From Spirosoma taeanense (lineage in GTDB: Bacteria; Bacteroidota; Bacteroidia; Cytophagales; Spirosomataceae): a stretch of DNA of 64,000 bases. The stretch is taken from assembly GCF_013127955.1 (NCBI RefSeq), contig NZ_CP053435.1, positions 186,001 through 250,000 on the forward strand, in the 5' to 3' direction. Below, piece after piece: positions 27,459 to 36,673 of this stretch (position 1 is the first letter of the stretch; each line of letters starts with the position of its first letter). The translations under genes and the position numbers were made by a program. Below the pieces are notes generated by a model, which had not been told where the DNA came from, made no database searches, and saw only the letters and a list, made by a program, of their open reading frames with translations.

Positions 27459-28502
27459 TCATTTCTTCGCCACGACCATTGCCCGGCCGGGTACTGTCGT
27501 GTACCGGACAACCTTATACCGTTTCAGGCCCGCCGTTTGCTGCCAGTGCTGGATTTCGGCGATGGAATAGTTACCCGCTGTGCTGCTCAGACCATAGAAG
27601 AGGTCGGTACTGCCGCCCAGCAGTTCGGGTTTAGCGCCGATTTCAGGACGAATAAACTCATTGACAATAAAGACGCCCCCCGGCCGTAACGCCCTGGCGA
27701 CTTTATTCGCGACCAGCTGATTCTGCTCCGGCGTAAAATGGTGCGCCAGACTCGATAATAGAATAATATCGAACTGAGCGTCGCCAAAATCGTCGGTCAG
27801 GGCGTTGCCGGACTGGTGCTGAACGCGCTCGCCCATACCCTGCTGAGCCAGCAACGGGGCCGCCTGCTCAATGGCGGGTGGCAGATCCAGAATAACAGAC
27901 GTAAGAGCCGGTAGTTTCCGGCATAGCACCACCGAGTGTTGCCCATGTGAGCCGCCGATGTCCAGCATCCGGGTGGCCGATTTGGGGACGGGTGCCCGGC
28001 GGCCAAACTCCCGCGCTTCGTTGTTGCTGGCGGCCACCATCGCTTCCTGATAGTAGCGCCACTGCTCTGGGGATAGCGTGTCGTGGTATTGAACGCCTTT
28101 TCCCGTTTTCAGGTATTCGCCGAGGTGGCTCATCCAGTCCCAGACGACCCGGTTGTTAAAAATCATCATGCCGTACACCGACAAAGGATCATCTTTGAGC
28201 GCGAAGCGCCGGGCCATGCGTGTCAAAGTAAACCGGTCTTTTTTGAACGTAAAATACCCCATCGCCGTGAGCAGGCCCATGAGTTCGCCTAAGGCTTTAC
28301 GATTCAGATTCAGTATGCTGACTAATTCGTCGAGTGTTTTAGGCCCGTCTTTGGCGGCTTCGAACACGCCTTTATCGGCGGCTTCGAGTACGGCCTTCGC
28401 CAGTACGGGCATGATCTGAACGTGGAGAATTGGAATAGCGACAAGATTAGCGCGAAGGGCAAACCACTCAAGCGGGTTTTCGGGCGAAACAACAAGCTGC
28501 AT
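27459..28502 (-). CDS. SAM-dependent O-methyltransferase family protein
   Basis: A 347-residue two-domain methyltransferase of the plant/caffeic-acid O-methyltransferase type. The N-terminal part (about 20-110) is a winged-helix dimerisation domain (PKTLDELVSILNLNRKALGELMGLL). The C-terminal Rossmann domain has the SAM site MLDIGGSHGQHSVVL near 172-186, then VILDLPPAIEQA and a PGGVFIVNEFIRPE strand. Homologues methylate small hydroxylated molecules such as polyketides, quinones or acetylserotonin. No biosynthetic cluster surrounds it, so the acceptor is unknown. The adjacent ferredoxin may be functionally linked. Confidence 0.87.
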   Translation of the reverse strand: MQLVVSPENPLEWFALRANLVAIPILHVQIMPVLAKAVLEAADKGVFEAAKDGPKTLDELVSILNLNRKALGELMGLLTAMGYFTFKKDRFTLTRMARRFALKDDPLSVYGMMIFNNRVVWDWMSHLGEYLKTGKGVQYHDTLSPEQWRYYQEAMVAASNNEAREFGRRAPVPKSATRMLDIGGSHGQHSVVLCRKLPALTSVILDLPPAIEQAAPLLAQQGMGERVQHQSGNALTDDFGDAQFDIILLSSLAHHFTPEQNQLVANKVARALRPGGVFIVNEFIRPEIGAKPELLGGSTDLFYGLSSTAGNYSIAEIQHWQQTAGLKRYKVVRYTTVPGRAMVVAKK

Positions 28503-28600
28503 GAGAAAAGGGTACGTCTGTTCCTACAACTCCTGAAAAACCGTTCTGTCTAAAAAGCTTCGTTTTCTGCCGCTTGACAAACGAGCTGGTTTAGTTGGTC

Positions 28601-29470
28601 TTATTTGCTGCGCGACAACACCTGATAGCGTAAGGGCGTAACGCCGGTATGAAGTTTGAACTGCCGGTGAAAATGAGAAATGTTATTGAAGCCGCATTCC
28701 AGACCCACCTGCGCAACGCTCAGGTCGTTGTTGGCCAGTAGTTTGCGGGCGTTGCCAATACGAAGTTCGTTGACGTATTCCACAAACGACTTGCGGGTTT
28801 TTTTCTTGAAGTACCGGCAGAAAGCCGCCGATGACATACCCGCTACGGAAGCTATCTGCTCAATACGCATCTCTTCCCTGAAATGCGCCAGCACATACTC
28901 CAGTACCCGCTTCATGCGCTCGGTTTCGGCTTCGCTGGGAGCCAGTCGGTAGCCGTCGCTGGCCAGTAGGCTGGCCTCGTGATCAGCCGCCAGCCGGTTT
29001 AGAATAGTCAGCAGGTTTAAGAGTTGATCAAAGTCTGTTCGGTTTACTAGCATCTGCATCTGCGGAGCCACTTCCGCGCTTACTGCCGGGCTGAATCGCA
29101 GTCCGTAGCGGGCACGCTCGAGCAGGTGCAGCACCGGCTTGGCTTCGGGTAGGGTTAGGAGACCGTTCTGAATCAGGCTGGCCGGAAATTGCGCCACCAC
29201 CGATTCGGACCGTTCTGGATTATCAGGCTGATAAAAGGTTTCGTCGCTGCGCCAGAAGTGGGGCAGGTCAGGGCCCAGCAAAACCAGGTCGCCCGCCAGA
29301 AACGGCTCGACATGATCGCCGACAAACCGCTGCCCGTAGCCACGGGCAATAAACGTCAGTTCATACTCCGGGTGGTAATGCCAGGGAGCATCGAAATAAG
29401 GCAGTTGAAAGCGCCGGACGAGCAGAGAGCTTTGCTCGGCGATGGTTACTTTTTCGAATAACGCTTTCAA
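28601..29470 (-). CDS. AraC family transcriptional regulator with cupin sensor domain
   Basis: A 289-residue regulator. The N-terminal half is a cupin (LPYFDAPWHYHPEYELTFI, then GDLVLLGPDLPHFWRSD). The C-terminal 100 residues are the double helix-turn-helix AraC domain (MRIEQIASVAGMSSAAFCRYFKK, split here; then VAQVGLECGFNNISHFHRQFKLHTGVTP). The only usable start is TTG at 29470-29468. No ATG occurs before the upstream stop codon. It is transcribed divergently from the PhyH gene, and the shared 148-nt region holds a dyad over the PhyH -33 box, so PhyH is the likely target. Confidence 0.92.
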   Translation of the reverse strand: MKALFEKVTIAEQSSLLVRRFQLPYFDAPWHYHPEYELTFIARGYGQRFVGDHVEPFLAGDLVLLGPDLPHFWRSDETFYQPDNPERSESVVAQFPASLIQNGLLTLPEAKPVLHLLERARYGLRFSPAVSAEVAPQMQMLVNRTDFDQLLNLLTILNRLAADHEASLLASDGYRLAPSEAETERMKRVLEYVLAHFREEMRIEQIASVAGMSSAAFCRYFKKKTRKSFVEYVNELRIGNARKLLANNDLSVAQVGLECGFNNISHFHRQFKLHTGVTPLRYQVLSRSK

Positions 29471-29528
29471 AGCCTGGGAGTGGTTAAAGAGTTTCGATGG
29501 CTAAGGTTGTCAAATTTATGGATGATTT

Positions 29529-29573
29529 GGCAAATCGAATAGCACTTTGCCCGGATCAGCTGGCCTACATTTG
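29529..29573 (+). promoter_or_regulatory. Candidate promoter and operator for the PhyH gene
   Basis: TACATTTG (29566-29573) fits TAnnTTTG, and TTTG (29546-29549) lies 16 nt upstream as the -33 box. A dyad GGCAAA (29529-29534), 11 nt, TTTGCC (29546-29551) overlaps the -33 box, as an operator might. The leader would be about 40 nt. Confidence 0.45.
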
Positions 29574-29618
29574 CTCTATAATCCGACTGAACCAACAACC
29601 AATACGCTTTTACCTGCT

Positions 29619-30452
29619 ATGGATACGTTAGTGAGCAATGCTGTTTTGCGCCGGGAGTTGGACGCGCCGTTTGAGGTGAGCGCCGAAGCCATTGAGTTTT
29701 ACCAGAAGAACGGCTACGTAAAGCTGAAAAACGTTCTAAGTCCCGAAGTGCTTGCCTATTACGGCGATATCATTACGGAACTAGTCTTTCGGCTAAATAC
29801 GCTCATTAAGCCGATGGAAGAGCGCACGACCTACGAACGGGCGTTCCTACAAATCATGAACCTCTGGCGCGAAGACGACCGGGCGAAAGAGTTTGTCTTC
29901 TCAAAACGGCTCGCTAAAATCGCCACCGATCTGATGGGCGTTCAGGGCGTTCGGCTTTACCACGATCAGGCGCTGTATAAAGAACCATCGGGCGGCATTA
30001 CGCCCTGGCATGCCGACCAGTTCTACTGGCCGCTGGCTACGCCCAAAACCGTTACAGTCTGGATTCCGCTGCAGGAAACGCCGATGGAGATGGGGCCGCT
30101 CGCCTTTGCCGAGGGCAGCCAGCATGTCGAAATTGGCCGCAACCTGGAGATCAGCGACGAAAGCGAGCAGTTGCTTTCCGAAGCGCTGCAGCGCGAAAAC
30201 TTTCCGCTCAACGATACGCCGTTTGAACTGGGTGAAGTCAGTTTTCATGCGGGCTGGACCTTCCACCGGGCAGGCCCGAACGTATCAAGCCAACCCCGGA
30301 AGGTGATGACCATGATCTACATGGACAAGGACCAGACCATTACAAAGCCCCGGAACCGCTACCAGCAGGACGACTGGCAGACCTGGCTTGATAGCTTCCC
30401 GGTTGGGAGCAGACCCGAAAGCGAGAAAAACCCGGTTCTGTTCAGTTACTAA
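29619..30452 (+). CDS. Phytanoyl-CoA dioxygenase (PhyH) family enzyme
   Basis: From ATG 29619 the product has 277 residues (the open frame extends to TTG 29547). It is a non-haem Fe(II)/2-oxoglutarate dioxygenase. Metal ligands are His131 and Asp133 in WHADQF and His216 in FHRAG. GVRLYHDQALYKEPSGG and PLAFAEGSQHVEIG are typical of the family. Bacterial members hydroxylate diverse small molecules, including ectoine, sugars and lipids. The divergent AraC regulator with a cupin sensor suggests induction by a small substrate. The gene ends in a clear terminator. Confidence 0.9.
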   Translation: MDTLVSNAVLRRELDAPFEVSAEAIEFYQKNGYVKLKNVLSPEVLAYYGDIITELVFRLNTLIKPMEERTTYERAFLQIMNLWREDDRAKEFVFSKRLAKIATDLMGVQGVRLYHDQALYKEPSGGITPWHADQFYWPLATPKTVTVWIPLQETPMEMGPLAFAEGSQHVEIGRNLEISDESEQLLSEALQRENFPLNDTPFELGEVSFHAGWTFHRAGPNVSSQPRKVMTMIYMDKDQTITKPRNRYQQDDWQTWLDSFPVGSRPESEKNPVLFSY

Positions 30453-30465
30453 CGTCCGGGGATCA

Positions 30466-30500
30466 TAAAAAAGGCGAGTCGAATGGCTCGCCTGTTTTAT
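30466..30500. terminator. Bidirectional terminator between PhyH and Gfo/Idh/MocA genes
   Basis: AGGCGAG (30472-30478) and CTCGCCT (30487-30493) form a 7-bp stem with an 8-nt loop. It is flanked by AAAAAA on the left and GTTTTATT on the right. Confidence 0.75.
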
Positions 30501-30505
30501 TAGTG

Positions 30506-31948
30506 CTACGTCCGTCGGGCCGTAGTTGCCGGTTTTTTCGTGCTTTTGGCCGGGGCTTCGGTAGATGGTTTCTTGGTCATCGTAACGGGGTCCCAGTTCA
30601 CAACTTTGTGCTCGAAATAGCTTTCGTTGCAGGCCAGCACGGGAGCGGCTGCTCGGAAACCAAAAACTGGATCTTCGATAGTGCCCTGACTGCCTGCGCG
30701 AACGTTCTTGAAGAAGTCCCCGAAATGCTTGGCGTGGGCATCGTCGTCTTTGGGGGCTTCAAACCTGACTTCCTTAACAGGTTCGGCCGTGCGGGTTTCG
30801 GGCGGGTACTTCGCGTCGTATTGCCGCACGAACTCCTGCTGCACGGGTTCGGTAAAGGTGAAGAAGCTGTCGTAGTTGCCGTAGCCTGGTGCAATGGGCA
30901 GTTTCTTCTTGGTCAGAATCAGATTATTCTCCGAAAACTCGATTTGTCCTTCGTTGCCGATGATCCGGGTTACGTCGTTGATTTTACCCGCATTGGCGAA
31001 GTTCACCCGCAGCACCATCTGGAATGCTTCGTGCTGATCGGTTTTGGGGTAATCCATGATGCTGGTCATTACGTCGGGTACGTCGCGACCGTCTTTCCAG
31101 TAGGCGAGGTTGCCCGATGAGAAAATCCGGTTTGGTCCCAGCGAGTTCGTGACGTAATGAACGCCCGTGATGAGGTGAACAAACAGGTCGCCGGCTACGC
31201 CCGTGCCGTAGTCCCGATAATTCCGCCACCGGAAAAACCGCTTGGCATCAAACGGCCGCTTGGGTGCGTCGCCCAGAAACCGATCCCAGTCCAGCGTGGT
31301 CGGTGAGGCATCGGGTGGAATAGAGTAGTTCCAGGCCCCAATGGCGTTGAAACGGTCGTTGTTGGACTCGATATAGTTGATCTGACCGATTTCGCCCGCC
31401 TGCACCATCCGTTTGGCTTCCTGGAACGCTGCGCTGCTGATCCGCTGACTGCCAACCTGCATGGTCTTGCCCGACTTCTTCCAGGCGTCGATGACCGCTT
31501 TGCCTTCGTTGATGTGCTGCACCATGGGCTTCTCGCAGTACACGTTCTTGCCTGCCTTCAGGGCCGCAATGGTGATGTGATCGTGCCAGTGATCGGGCGT
31601 TACGACCAGAACGGCGTCGACATCGGGCCGGACCAGAATCTCGCGGTAATCTCGGGTAGTGAACAGGGCTTTGTCCTGACCAAAAGCTGTTTTGGCGTGT
31701 TCAAGCCGACCGTCGTATAAATCGGCGACGGCTACCAACTCTACGTCGGGGTTGCGCAGAGCCGCCCGGGTGTCGTAGTTGCCCTGGATACCCATGCCGA
31801 TGGTCGCAATCCGGATCTTGTCGTTCGGACTGACTTTCATCAGGTTGGGGATGTAGTTAAAACCGAGTGGTTTTGCCAGACTCTGGGTAGCGGCCAGGGC
31901 CGAAGCCGCCGACAGACTTTTTATAAAGAAACGTCGGTTGGATTGCAT
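30506..31948 (-). CDS. Gfo/Idh/MocA family oxidoreductase, Tat-exported (480 aa)
   Basis: The Tat signal is NRRFFIKSLSAASALAATQ near 4-22. The NAD(P)-binding Rossmann fold follows (KIRIATIGMGIQGNY), with the catalytic-region motif KNVYCEKPMVQHINEG near 133-148. The C-terminal dimerisation domain runs to about 450. The last 25 residues are a Lys/Ala/Thr/Pro-rich tail with no family counterpart. Family enzymes oxidise or dehydrate sugars, often as part of a glycosidase mechanism. Export implies a bound cofactor, as in the GH109 type. It is divergent from the propeller gene at 32092. Confidence 0.9.
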   Translation of the reverse strand: MQSNRRFFIKSLSAASALAATQSLAKPLGFNYIPNLMKVSPNDKIRIATIGMGIQGNYDTRAALRNPDVELVAVADLYDGRLEHAKTAFGQDKALFTTRDYREILVRPDVDAVLVVTPDHWHDHITIAALKAGKNVYCEKPMVQHINEGKAVIDAWKKSGKTMQVGSQRISSAAFQEAKRMVQAGEIGQINYIESNNDRFNAIGAWNYSIPPDASPTTLDWDRFLGDAPKRPFDAKRFFRWRNYRDYGTGVAGDLFVHLITGVHYVTNSLGPNRIFSSGNLAYWKDGRDVPDVMTSIMDYPKTDQHEAFQMVLRVNFANAGKINDVTRIIGNEGQIEFSENNLILTKKKLPIAPGYGNYDSFFTFTEPVQQEFVRQYDAKYPPETRTAEPVKEVRFEAPKDDDAHAKHFGDFFKNVRAGSQGTIEDPVFGFRAAAPVLACNESYFEHKVVNWDPVTMTKKPSTEAPAKSTKKPATTARRT

Positions 31949-32091
31949 CAGACGAAGGGGGTTTGATATCCAGTAGCAAAAGCATTCAGGTCAGTAGATT
32001 TACCCTTATCTGCTTTTTGTGAACGTAAAACCTATTCTTTGCGCCGGTTTACAGCTATCTATCTGGCCATCTGACTAAACAAACTACGAAC

Positions 32092-33240
32092 ATGGTTCCT
32101 TTATTCTTCGCCCGGTTTCGGTGGGTAGGCGTCCTGCTGGTATTTTTTACTGCTGCGTCGTTTATGCCTGATCCAGGCACTGGACTGGCAACAGTCCGGA
32201 AGTCCGCCCGACGGTATCTCTACGTTGCCGCACCGGGCATACGAAACTATCTGGAATATGGTGGGCATGGGATTCTGATCTATGATATTGATAATGGCCA
32301 CCGCTTCGTCCGGCGAATCCCAACGGCTGGCCTCGATAAAGAAGGCAAGCCGCTGAACGTAAAAGGTGTCGGCGTAAGTTTAGCCACCCAGTGCATTTAC
32401 GTTAGTACAATCAGCTCGCTTCAATGTGTCGATCTGGTTACGGGCAAAATGCGATGGGAAAAAGAGTATGAGGGCGGCTGCGACCGGATGGCTATCTCGC
32501 CCGATGGAAAAACCATCTACCTGCCTTCATTCGAAAAAGAGCACTGGCACGTTGTGGATGCAATGACGGGGAATGTGCTGAAAAAAATTATAACCAATTC
32601 CGGCGCGCACAACACGCTATACGGTTTGGATGGGTCACAGGTGTATCTGGCCGGACTACGCTCCCCCTATATGACGGTAGTCGATACCCGCACTGGTTCG
32701 ACGCATCAGGTTGGTCCGTTTAGTGCCAGCATCCGCCCCTTTACGGTCAATGGTCGGCAAACGCTTCTGTTTGCGAATGTTAACGAACTGCTGGGGTTTG
32801 AAGTGGGTGATCTGACAACTGGCAAGATGCTGCACCGGGTGGAGGTCGCCGGATTTCAGCGAGGGCCGGTGAAGCGGCATGGCTGCCCTAGCCACGGCAT
32901 TGGCTTAACGCCGGACGAAAAAGAAATCTGGCTAGCCGATGCGACTAACCAGCGCGTCCATGTATTCGACGCGACGGTTATGCCGCCTAAACAGCTCGGC
33001 AATGTGGCGATGCGCGATCAGCCCGGCTGGATAACCTTCAGTCTGGATGGCCGTTATGCTTACCCTTCCACCGGCGAAGTAGTTGACGTAAAAACAAAGA
33101 AAATTGTAGCAACTCTTCAGGATGAGCAGGGCCGACCCGTGCAAAGCGAGAAAGTAGTTGAAATTCACTTCGATGGCCATACCCCCATTCGGGCAGGTGA
33201 CCAGTTTGGCGTAGGCCGGGTAACTAAAGAAATAAGGTAA
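32092..33240 (+). CDS. Secreted YVTN-type beta-propeller protein
   Basis: A 382-residue protein with an N-terminal hydrophobic segment (about 10-26), then repeats of a propeller blade type: YLYVAAPG, CIYVSTISSLQCVDLVTGKMRWEKE, MAISPDGKTIYLPSF, HVVDAMTGNVLKKI, VYLAGL, GIGLTPDEKEIWLADATNQRVHVFDA, ITFSLDGRYAYPSTGEVVDVKTKKI. This is a seven-bladed YncE/YVTN arrangement, usually a ligand-binding or scaffold protein. No catalytic residue set is visible. It may bind sugar polymers given its neighbours. That is inference. Confidence 0.82.
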   Translation: MVPLFFARFRWVGVLLVFFTAASFMPDPGTGLATVRKSARRYLYVAAPGIRNYLEYGGHGILIYDIDNGHRFVRRIPTAGLDKEGKPLNVKGVGVSLATQCIYVSTISSLQCVDLVTGKMRWEKEYEGGCDRMAISPDGKTIYLPSFEKEHWHVVDAMTGNVLKKIITNSGAHNTLYGLDGSQVYLAGLRSPYMTVVDTRTGSTHQVGPFSASIRPFTVNGRQTLLFANVNELLGFEVGDLTTGKMLHRVEVAGFQRGPVKRHGCPSHGIGLTPDEKEIWLADATNQRVHVFDATVMPPKQLGNVAMRDQPGWITFSLDGRYAYPSTGEVVDVKTKKIVATLQDEQGRPVQSEKVVEIHFDGHTPIRAGDQFGVGRVTKEIR

Positions 33241-33245
33241 CAGAC

Positions 33246-33282
33246 TTAGCCCTGACCGCCAACATTTAGCGATCAGGGCTAA
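33246..33282. terminator. Terminator between the propeller and the small secreted gene
   Basis: TTAGCCCTGA (33246-33255) pairs with TCAGGGCTAA (33273-33282), a perfect 10-bp stem between two convergent stop codons. Confidence 0.7.
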
Positions 33283-33289
33283 AGCCAGT

Positions 33290-33631
33290 CTACTTCTTTT
33301 CAAACTGAATAGCTACCCACTGCCGGTCGGTGGGAACCTTGTGGGTGGCATTCCAGACATACATGGCCTGTTCGAGTGCTACGTTCAACTGCCGTTTGGT
33401 TTGTCGGCGGGCGACGTTCAGGCAGCGGTTGATGGTTTCTTCGTAAATCAGTTCACTCCGACTGGTGTAAAAACGAACGGTGCACTGGCGGCTTTTGGCC
33501 GGTGTTTCGATTACCCAGAAACCATCCCGGGGTGTTACGGTATCGTTTTTGGTCTGGGCCTGCGAAGCGAATGACACTAAGGCAAAAAGGGCCGCCGTAA
33601 TGGCGAAACGGAGTTTAGGAATTGCGCTCAT
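33290..33631 (-). CDS. Small secreted protein of unknown function (113 aa)
   Basis: I do not recognise the family. A signal peptide ends at SQAQ (about 26). The mature part has two cysteines (in SRQCTVRF and NRCLNV) that could form a disulfide, a pattern of short beta strands (GFWVIETP, CTVRFYTSRSEL), then a helix rich in Arg and Gln. It starts at ATG 33631. The long gap on its right holds no clear gene. Confidence 0.65.
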   Translation of the reverse strand: MSAIPKLRFAITAALFALVSFASQAQTKNDTVTPRDGFWVIETPAKSRQCTVRFYTSRSELIYEETINRCLNVARRQTKRQLNVALEQAMYVWNATHKVPTDRQWVAIQFEKK

Positions 33632-33964
33632 CGGATCTGGTGTTTTGTAGACTCGTATTAGTCGTTTACTGAGTCAAAACTAGAAACAGGCGCAATGACT
33701 CGCTGGCAAACCGCCCGGCCGCAATTAGTTGAGGTCATCCAGCAGGTATCTGACAATCAGTATTGTTTATGATGAAAAAACGCTGACCAGCCATGAACCG
33801 CGTCGGCGGTTATCGAGACATGGCCTGTTCTGGTCCTTATTCATTCAGCCATGTTGCCGTAGCAGGCCAGAAATTGCCCATCGGCCGACTGTATCAGAAA
33901 GACGTCGGCCGAATCTTATAGGGCTGGAAATAAGATAGTCAGTTATTCTGACAAGCTTAATTGG
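33632..33964. other. Intergenic stretch without a recognised gene (333 nt)
   Basis: I find no convincing coding frame or RNA. The open frame at 33729-33938 has atypical composition and no start context. A short hairpin, GTCAG/CTGAC near 33938-33952, sits past the MFS stop and could be a weak terminator for it. Confidence 0.4.
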
Positions 33965-35212
33965 TTAATCGGTCTCAACGTAATTCAGGTCTTTATGGAA
34001 GGTTTCTTCCATAAAGCTTAACGCTGCCAGCGACAGGACAATCGTTAAAAGCCCGACCCCCAGGGCGCTATTGAGCACGCCAAAATAGCTTTTGCCCAGC
34101 ACAAACAGCGATGTTAGTGGAATGACCGCGCCCCGCACAAAGTTGGGAACCGTTGTGGCCACCGTGGCCCGTAAGTTGGTGCCAAATAGTTCGGCCGCGA
34201 TGGTTACGAACAGGGCCCAGTAGCCGTTCGCAAAACCCAGAAAAACGCAGACCAGATAGAATGTGTCAATATCCTGTAAGGGTACCAGCAGATAAACCAG
34301 CACAAAGGCCAGCGACAGGAAAATAAAGCCCTCAATAGCCTTTTTCCGGCTTTTCAGGCGCTGGCTCAGTAAACCACTGGCTACATCGCCGAATACCTGC
34401 CCCGTAAACGACAGCATAACGGCCTTGCCTGCTACCACCGGTGCTGAAAGCCCCATTGCCTGCCCAAACTCCGGCGAGAACGTAATGAGAATACCAACCA
34501 CGAACCAGATGGGGAGCCCAACCAGAATGCACTGCAGGTATTTCAACAGACGGGTTTTACTGGAGAACAGCATCAGCAGGTCGCCACGCTTTACCTGCCG
34601 CTCTTTTACGGTTTGAAAAATGCGCGATTCAAACACATTGACCCGCAGAATAAGCAAGAGCAGGCCCAGCCCACCACCAACGAAATACGAATTACGCCAG
34701 TCGAACAGGTCGGCAACAAAATAGGCCATAATCGCGCCCAGAACGCCCATGGTGGCAACAATGGTGGTGCCATAGCCACGTATCTGCTTCGGGAGCACTT
34801 CGGTCACTAACGTAACTCCGGCACCTAACTCTCCGGCCAGGCCCACGCCTGCCACAAACCGAAGCAGGGCGTACTGGCTCAGGTTGGTTATGAGCCCATT
34901 ACCGATGTTAGCCAGCGAATAAATCAGAATCGAGCCGAACAGCACGGACAGGCGGCCCCGCTTATCGCCCAGAACGCCCCAGAAAATGCCGCCCAGCAGC
35001 ATACCGGCCATCTGCATGTTCAGCAGCATGATCCCGTCGGGAAGGAGTCGGTCCGGAACCGTGCCTAAGGCTTTCAGGCTGGGCACCCGCACGACGCTGA
35101 ATAGAAACAGGTCGTACATGTCCACTAAATAACCCAGCGCGGCTACCAGCACCGGAAGCTGCAACAACTGTTGGGCAAGACTCTGTTGCTCCGTTTTGGG
35201 GTGGTCGACCAT
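33965..35212 (-). CDS. MFS transporter (sugar/metabolite:H+ symporter type)
   Basis: A 415-residue protein with about 12 hydrophobic segments. GGIFWGVLGDKRGRLSVLFGS near 78-95 is the loop 2-3 motif GxxxDRxGR in a variant form. It is the last gene of a leftward cluster (GH88, OYE, SDR, Gfo/Idh/MocA, MFS), which points to import of the sugar or sugar acid processed by these enzymes. A strong hairpin between it and the preceding gene may lower its expression. The real substrate is not determined. Confidence 0.88.
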   Translation of the reverse strand: MVDHPKTEQQSLAQQLLQLPVLVAALGYLVDMYDLFLFSVVRVPSLKALGTVPDRLLPDGIMLLNMQMAGMLLGGIFWGVLGDKRGRLSVLFGSILIYSLANIGNGLITNLSQYALLRFVAGVGLAGELGAGVTLVTEVLPKQIRGYGTTIVATMGVLGAIMAYFVADLFDWRNSYFVGGGLGLLLLILRVNVFESRIFQTVKERQVKRGDLLMLFSSKTRLLKYLQCILVGLPIWFVVGILITFSPEFGQAMGLSAPVVAGKAVMLSFTGQVFGDVASGLLSQRLKSRKKAIEGFIFLSLAFVLVYLLVPLQDIDTFYLVCVFLGFANGYWALFVTIAAELFGTNLRATVATTVPNFVRGAVIPLTSLFVLGKSYFGVLNSALGVGLLTIVLSLAALSFMEETFHKDLNYVETD

Positions 35213-35252
35213 CGGTGCAGGAATAAGTTTTATAGGGTCTGGAAATAAAATG

Positions 35253-35286
35253 CATCTGACCGTACCGATTTTAGTACGGTCAGATG
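35253..35286 (-). terminator. Strong hairpin between Gfo/Idh/MocA and MFS genes
   Basis: A perfect 13-bp stem joins 35253-35265 and 35274-35286, with an 8-nt loop. It is followed leftward by GCATTTTATTTCC. It lies inside the leftward cluster and may reduce read-through into the transporter. Confidence 0.7.
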
Positions 35287-35303
35287 ATACGTAAAACAGG
35301 CGC

Positions 35304-36608
35304 TTATACGTGCTGAGGAACGGTGTACGGTGCGCGGTATTTGCGGCTCAGCATGGCGTTGGCTTCCGAGTCGCCCAGGAACTCTTCTTTCTTGGGGTCA
35401 AACTTCAGCGTCCGGCCTAAGCGATACGCGATATTGCCGAGATGCGCAATACCCGACGACAGGTGCGCGGTTTCGACGGGTCCGTTAAGTTTCGACTTAT
35501 CACGCGCCCGAACGGCTTCGATGAAGTTCAGGTAATGATCGCCACCCGCGTGTCCGGCTGGTCCCGGTGTGCGTTCTTTGCCCAGGAAGGTTTTGTAGTC
35601 GTTGTAACCGTTGACGACCATATAGCCTTTATCGCCATAGAAGATGTTGCCGATTTCTACGCCGTCTTCTTTGTTGGTCATCCAGGGGCGAACTTCAAAC
35701 TGAATCACCTTACCTTCTTTCGGGTATTTGTAGAAGGATGTCAGCGTTTCGGGCGTTTCCTTGCAGTCACTCCATAGGAACTTGCCGCCCGCTGACGTAA
35801 TCTCTTCCGGCAGTCCAACGTCCAGTCCCCACATGCAGAGGTCGGTTTCGTGGATGCCCTGGTTACCAATATCGCCGTTGCCGTAATCCCAGAACCAGTG
35901 CCAATTGTAATGCACGTAGTTTTTGCTGAACTGCTTAGCCTGGGCCGGTCCCTGCCAGATGTCCCAGTTCAGTCCTTCCGGCACAGGCGAAGGACCCTGA
36001 TTGCCGATGTCAGGCCGCCATTTGTAAACAATTCCCCGCGCCATATACACCTTGCCAATCAGGCCGTCGCGCAGGTGCTTGATAGCTTCCTGGATAGCCG
36101 TTGAGCTGCGCAACTGCACGCCGTGCTGAACGATACGCTTGTATTTGTTGGCGGCCTCCACCATTTTCCGGCCTTCGCGGAGGTTGTGCGAACCGGGTTT
36201 TTCAACGTACACATCTTTGCCGGCCTGACACGCCCAGATGGCCGCCAGCGAATGCCAGTGGTTGGGCGTAGCGATACTGACGGCGTCGATATTCTTGTCG
36301 TCGTAAACCTGGCGCAGGTCTTCAATCTGCTGCACCTTTCGACCGTACTTGGTTTCAAACTCACTCGCCCGCTTCGCCAGAATATTCTTATCGACGTCGC
36401 ACAGAGTAACGACTTCAACATTCGGGAGTTTTGAGAAACCGGCGATATGGTCGGTGCCGCGCCCGTTTACGCCGATAACGGCTACCCGAACCCGGTCGTT
36501 TGCGCCAAAGGCGTGCGCGGGAATGATGGTTGGCATACTCAGCACCGCCAGCGAGCCGGTAGCGGCCGTTTTAAGAAATTTCCTGCGGGAATCGGATTGG
36601 TTGTTCAT
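35304..36608 (-). CDS. Gfo/Idh/MocA family oxidoreductase, Tat-exported (434 aa)
   Basis: The Tat signal is SRRKFLKTAATGSLAVLSMP near 7-26. The Rossmann fold starts at VRVAVIGVNGRGTDHIAGF, the NAD-binding region includes VTLCDVDK, and the EKP motif is GKDVYVEKPGSHNLREG near 130-146. The C-terminal part keeps HYNWHWFWDYGNGDIGNQGIHE (split here) typical of the exported group that acts on glycosides or inositols. It is 92 nt upstream of the MFS gene and 65 nt downstream of the SDR gene on the same strand. Confidence 0.92.
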   Translation of the reverse strand: MNNQSDSRRKFLKTAATGSLAVLSMPTIIPAHAFGANDRVRVAVIGVNGRGTDHIAGFSKLPNVEVVTLCDVDKNILAKRASEFETKYGRKVQQIEDLRQVYDDKNIDAVSIATPNHWHSLAAIWACQAGKDVYVEKPGSHNLREGRKMVEAANKYKRIVQHGVQLRSSTAIQEAIKHLRDGLIGKVYMARGIVYKWRPDIGNQGPSPVPEGLNWDIWQGPAQAKQFSKNYVHYNWHWFWDYGNGDIGNQGIHETDLCMWGLDVGLPEEITSAGGKFLWSDCKETPETLTSFYKYPKEGKVIQFEVRPWMTNKEDGVEIGNIFYGDKGYMVVNGYNDYKTFLGKERTPGPAGHAGGDHYLNFIEAVRARDKSKLNGPVETAHLSSGIAHLGNIAYRLGRTLKFDPKKEEFLGDSEANAMLSRKYRAPYTVPQHV

Positions 36609-36673
36609 AGACGGTCATGGGATTTAGGAACTAATGCATCGGAAAGAAAAGGAGATCTAAAAAACTACTTTAC

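Noticed and set aside
33729..33938. 69-codon open frame in the 33.6-34.0 kb gap
   Set aside because: No start context and composition unlike the neighbours. It is more likely chance.
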